Assembly (NCBI RefSeq): GCF_900105145.1
Contig: NZ_LT629752.1
Location: forward strand, 2,788,501-2,852,500
From: Polaribacter sp. KT25b
GTDB lineage: Bacteria; Bacteroidota; Bacteroidia; Flavobacteriales; Flavobacteriaceae
Direction of reading: 5' to 3'
DNA: 64,000 nt
Shown piece by piece: positions 61,930 to 64,000 of this stretch. How positions within the stretch are numbered: position 1 is the stretch's first letter; every line of letters starts with the position of its first letter. The position numbers were made by a program, and so were the translations under genes. The notes below the pieces were generated by a model. It saw nothing but the letters and a program-made list of their open reading frames with translations. It was not told the DNA's origin and made no database searches.

Positions 61930-63138
61930 ATGACATATCAACAAACTTTAGATTGGATGTTTGCGCAATTACCTATGTTTCAAAGAGAAGGTAAAACAGC
62001 ATTCAAAAAAGATTTAACCAATATTTTAGCATTTTCAAAACAACTAGATTTTCCAGAAAAAAAATTTAAATCCATTCATATAGCTGGTACAAACGGAAAA
62101 GGTTCTACGTCTCATATGTTAGCTTCTATTTTACAAGAAGCAGGCTATAAAGTAGGTTTATACACTTCGCCACATTTAAAAAACTTCACAGAACGAATTA
62201 GAATAAATGGTATTGAAATACCTAAAAACAAAGTCACATCATTTATAGCAAAACATAAAGTTTTTTTAGAAAATCAAAAACTGTCATTTTTTGAAATGAC
62301 GGTTGGTTTGGCTTTTGATTATTTTGCGAATGAAAAGGTAGATATAGCGATTATTGAAGTAGGTTTAGGAGGTAGATTAGATTCTACAAACATCATTACT
62401 CCAGTAGTTTCTGTCATCACAAATATAGGGTTAGATCACACACAATTTTTAGGAGAAACATTGCCAGAAATTGCTTTTGAAAAAGCAGGAATCATAAAAA
62501 ATAATATTCCTGTTATAATAGGAGAAGAACAGTCAGAAGTTAAAAGTGTCTTTTTAGAAAAGGCAAAAAAATGTAATGCTGCCATTTCTTTTGCTTCGGA
62601 TGATTTACAAGAGTATACATCAGATTTGTTGGGCGACTATCAAAAATCAAATACAAAAACTGTGGTTGCAGCACTTAAACAATTAAAAGGTTTTTCGATT
62701 TCTCAAAAAAATATTACTGATGGATTGTTACATGTTGTAAAAAACACTAGTTTAAAAGGAAGATGGCAGATTTTACAAGAAAACCCAAAAGTAATTTGTG
62801 ATACTGCTCATAATACAGAAGGGTTAAAAATTGTTTTAAATCAACTGAAAAAAGAAAGCTATAAGAGGTTACATTTTGTACTTGGAGTTGTTTCTGATAA
62901 AAAATTAGAAGACGTTTTACCAATCTTTCCACAAGATGCAATCTATTATTTTAGCAAGCCAGCTATTCCCCGAGGTCTTTCTGAAGCTATTTTACAAGAA
63001 AAATCTGCTAAATTTAATTTATTTGGAAAAAAATATTTATCAGTAAGAAAAGCATATAAAGAAGCCTTACTAAATGCTAATCAAGGAGATATAATCTATG
63101 TTGGTGGAAGTACATTTGTGGTTGCTGAAATAATTTAA
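61930..63138 (+). CDS. folC: Folylpolyglutamate / dihydrofolate synthase
   Basis: 402 residues of the Mur-ligase superfamily. P-loop HIAGTNGKGSTSHMLASILQ (residues 51-70), YTSPHLKNFTERIRINGIEI, the magnesium motif FEMTVGLAFDYFA, EVGLGGRLDSTNII, and ICDTAHNTEGLKIVLNQL. It attaches glutamate to folates. A TATATTTG element at 61900-61907 is a possible -7 box, but no good -33 is seen. Confidence 0.94.
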   Translation: MTYQQTLDWMFAQLPMFQREGKTAFKKDLTNILAFSKQLDFPEKKFKSIHIAGTNGKGSTSHMLASILQEAGYKVGLYTSPHLKNFTERIRINGIEIPKNKVTSFIAKHKVFLENQKLSFFEMTVGLAFDYFANEKVDIAIIEVGLGGRLDSTNIITPVVSVITNIGLDHTQFLGETLPEIAFEKAGIIKNNIPVIIGEEQSEVKSVFLEKAKKCNAAISFASDDLQEYTSDLLGDYQKSNTKTVVAALKQLKGFSISQKNITDGLLHVVKNTSLKGRWQILQENPKVICDTAHNTEGLKIVLNQLKKESYKRLHFVLGVVSDKKLEDVLPIFPQDAIYYFSKPAIPRGLSEAILQEKSAKFNLFGKKYLSVRKAYKEALLNANQGDIIYVGGSTFVVAEII

Positions 63139-63156
63139 ATAAAAATTGATTTTTAT

Positions 63157-63187
63157 TTTGGTAAAGTCAAAATGTGTTGTATATTTG
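63157..63187 (+). promoter_or_regulatory. Promoter of tRNA-Val
   Basis: TTTG at 63157-63160, 19-bp spacer, TATATTTG at 63180-63187, a perfect match to the Bacteroidota pattern 10 bp before the tRNA. Confidence 0.85.
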
Positions 63188-63197
63188 CCACCGCTAA

Positions 63198-63275
63198 GGG
63201 CAATTAGCTCAGTTGGTTCAGAGCATCTCGTTTACACCGAGAGGGTCGGGGGTTCGAATCCCTCATTGCCCACCA
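63198..63275 (+). tRNA. tRNA-Val (anticodon TAC)
   Basis: Acceptor GGGCAAT pairs with ATTGCCC, the discriminator is A, and CCA is encoded. The D-arm is TAGCTCAGTTGGTTCAGAGC, the anticodon loop TTTACAC is between TCTCG and CGAGA, and the T-arm contains GGTTCGAATCC. A terminator follows. Confidence 0.97.
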
Positions 63276-63280
63276 AAGTA

Positions 63281-63310
63281 AATCCTACTAGAAATAGTAG
63301 GATTTTTTTG
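63281..63310 (+). terminator. Terminator after tRNA-Val
   Basis: AATCCTACTA at 63281-63290, GAAA loop, TAGTAGGATT at 63295-63304, then T run. Confidence 0.93.
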
Positions 63311-63455
63311 TTTACTATTTTCTGAAATCAATTCCAATTGTTGAAGGATCAAGTCATAAAGTTGTGGGATTTTAAATTATGCATAAATATTTGGGATCAA
63401 CACCAAAAGTTGTGGAGTAAAATAAAATATAGGAACTTTGTTCGAATAAAATACA

Positions 63456-63806
63456 TTGATTTTGAGTACTCTTATAGATATTGCTAAATTATTATTACCA
63501 GAAGTTCTTGTTGAAAATTTTAAACTTACTAAGCATGCAGTTAAACAAGGAGAACTTCATTTTTATTTCACAGAATTAAATATCATTCCAGAAGAATTTA
63601 AAGACCTTAAATTGAGTTCTAAAGGTTTTTTCCCAGAGGCTACTATACAAGATTTTCCAATTCGAGGTAAAAACGTTTTTCTACATGTCATAAGACGACG
63701 TTGGATTGAGGAAACCTCAAAAAAATTAACCACAAGAGATTGGCAATTAGTAGCAAAAGGCACTAGAATTACAAGTGAATTTGCTGATTTTTTTAAAAGA
63801 CATTAG
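63456..63806 (+). CDS. ISAon1-type transposase, N-terminal ORF
   Basis: 116 residues from a TTG start (no better ATG nearby). ELHFYFTELNIIPEEFKDLK, SKGFFPEATIQDFPIRGKNV and RRRWIEETSKKLTTRDWQLV match the separate N-terminal ORF of ISAon1-family elements. It probably carries the DNA-binding part. The left end of the element should lie between the tRNA terminator and this ORF; AAGTTGTGG occurs there twice (near 63361 and 63408), but I could not fix the terminal repeat. Confidence 0.8.
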   Translation: MILSTLIDIAKLLLPEVLVENFKLTKHAVKQGELHFYFTELNIIPEEFKDLKLSSKGFFPEATIQDFPIRGKNVFLHVIRRRWIEETSKKLTTRDWQLVAKGTRITSEFADFFKRH

Positions 63807-63811
63807 TTAGT

Positions 63812-64000
63812 AATAATGCATCTAGCACAAGTGTTGTAGCGAACTTTTACAGTGTTAATCTAGAAATCTACAAAGACAGTATAAAGACTGTTTAAGTGAT
63901 TTTAAAGAGTGGAATCAAAAGCCACACACTAAAGAATGGATGCTTTTTCCTGAGAATATTGGAGAATATCTTTCCATAGATGAAACAGCTTTTTCTAATG
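63812..64000 (+). pseudogene. ISAon1-type transposase, second ORF (partial, with apparent frameshift)
   Basis: The frame starting near 63812 reads SNNASSTSVVANFYSVN and then soon stops; the family sequence resumes in another frame as RNLQRQYKDCLSDFKEWN, followed by EWMLFPENIGEYLSIDETAF to the window edge. The shift lies near 63856-63862. The catalytic part is outside the window, so whether the copy is dead or read by programmed frameshifting cannot be decided here. Confidence 0.55.

Overview
The window comes from a low-GC bacterium of the family Flavobacteriaceae (Bacteroidota), most likely a marine genus near Polaribacter or Tenacibaculum; the genus is an inference. The evidence is a PorU/GldJ pair of the type IX secretion and gliding machinery, the Bacteroidota promoter pattern (TTTG, 19-20 bp, TAnnTTTG) seen in front of several genes, the HU-like DNA-binding family, and an ISAon1-type transposase at the right edge.

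Layout. 1-7.6 kb: porU (its 3' end lies outside the window), gldJ, murF and a BadF-type sugar kinase. 7.6-8.7 kb: repeat-rich DNA without a credible gene. 8.7-10.6 kb: a CpsB-type phosphatase and a nucleotidyltransferase-like protein. 10.6-12.3 kb: eight full copies of a ~122 bp inverted-ended repeat surrounding one solo GIY-YIG nuclease gene. 12.3-39.0 kb: a minus-strand exopolysaccharide/capsule locus: Wzc-type tyrosine kinase, Wza-type exporter, initiating sugar-phosphate transferase, GT2/GT4/GT8 glycosyltransferases, hexapeptide acyltransferases, a Wzy-like polymerase, a pyruvyl transferase with an FrhB-type iron-sulfur partner, a Wzx flippase, and nucleotide-sugar enzymes (two nucleotide-sugar dehydrogenases, Gmd, Fcl, a WlbA-like oxidase, two cytidylyltransferase-like proteins). 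Two free-standing four-helix-bundle (S23-like) genes interrupt this part. 39-42.8 kb: more repeats, an HU-like protein, a candidate small RNA and a PAP2 phosphatase. 42.8-53.1 kb: nitrogen assimilation (gltD, gltB, amt, glnK, amt, porin). 53.3-63.3 kb: a TruA-like synthase, acyl-CoA dehydrogenase, anmK, an amino-acid dehydrogenase, nhaD, exbB-exbD-tonB, folC and tRNA-Val. 63.4 kb to the end: the start of an ISAon1-type insertion sequence.

How the genes work together. The polysaccharide locus looks complete for a Wzy-dependent pathway. Precursors probably include GDP-fucose and UDP-uronic acids; lipid-linked repeat units are built, acetylated and probably pyruvylated, flipped by Wzx, polymerised by the Wzy-like protein and exported by Wzc/Wza under tyrosine-phosphorylation control. 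The Wzy gene carries a frameshift at a run of nine A/T pairs, a possible on/off switch. The nitrogen block takes up ammonium through a porin and two Amt channels with P-II control and assimilates it through glutamate synthase.

The most unusual signal is a set of degenerate short tandem arrays with strict 7- or 8-bp phase. Each unit keeps a small core and varies elsewhere: CG every 7 bp at 6.7, 32.5, 36.9, 37.5 and (decayed) 42.3 kb; TTA every 8 bp at 33.4 and 33.9 kb; TAAA every 7-8 bp at 34.0 kb; a T-then-A heptad between exbB and exbD. Both four-helix-bundle genes sit exactly between such arrays, and one short array lies in frame inside gmd. I do not recognise this as a described system. 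A second association is the GIY-YIG gene embedded in GTCATTCCGA-ended repeats.
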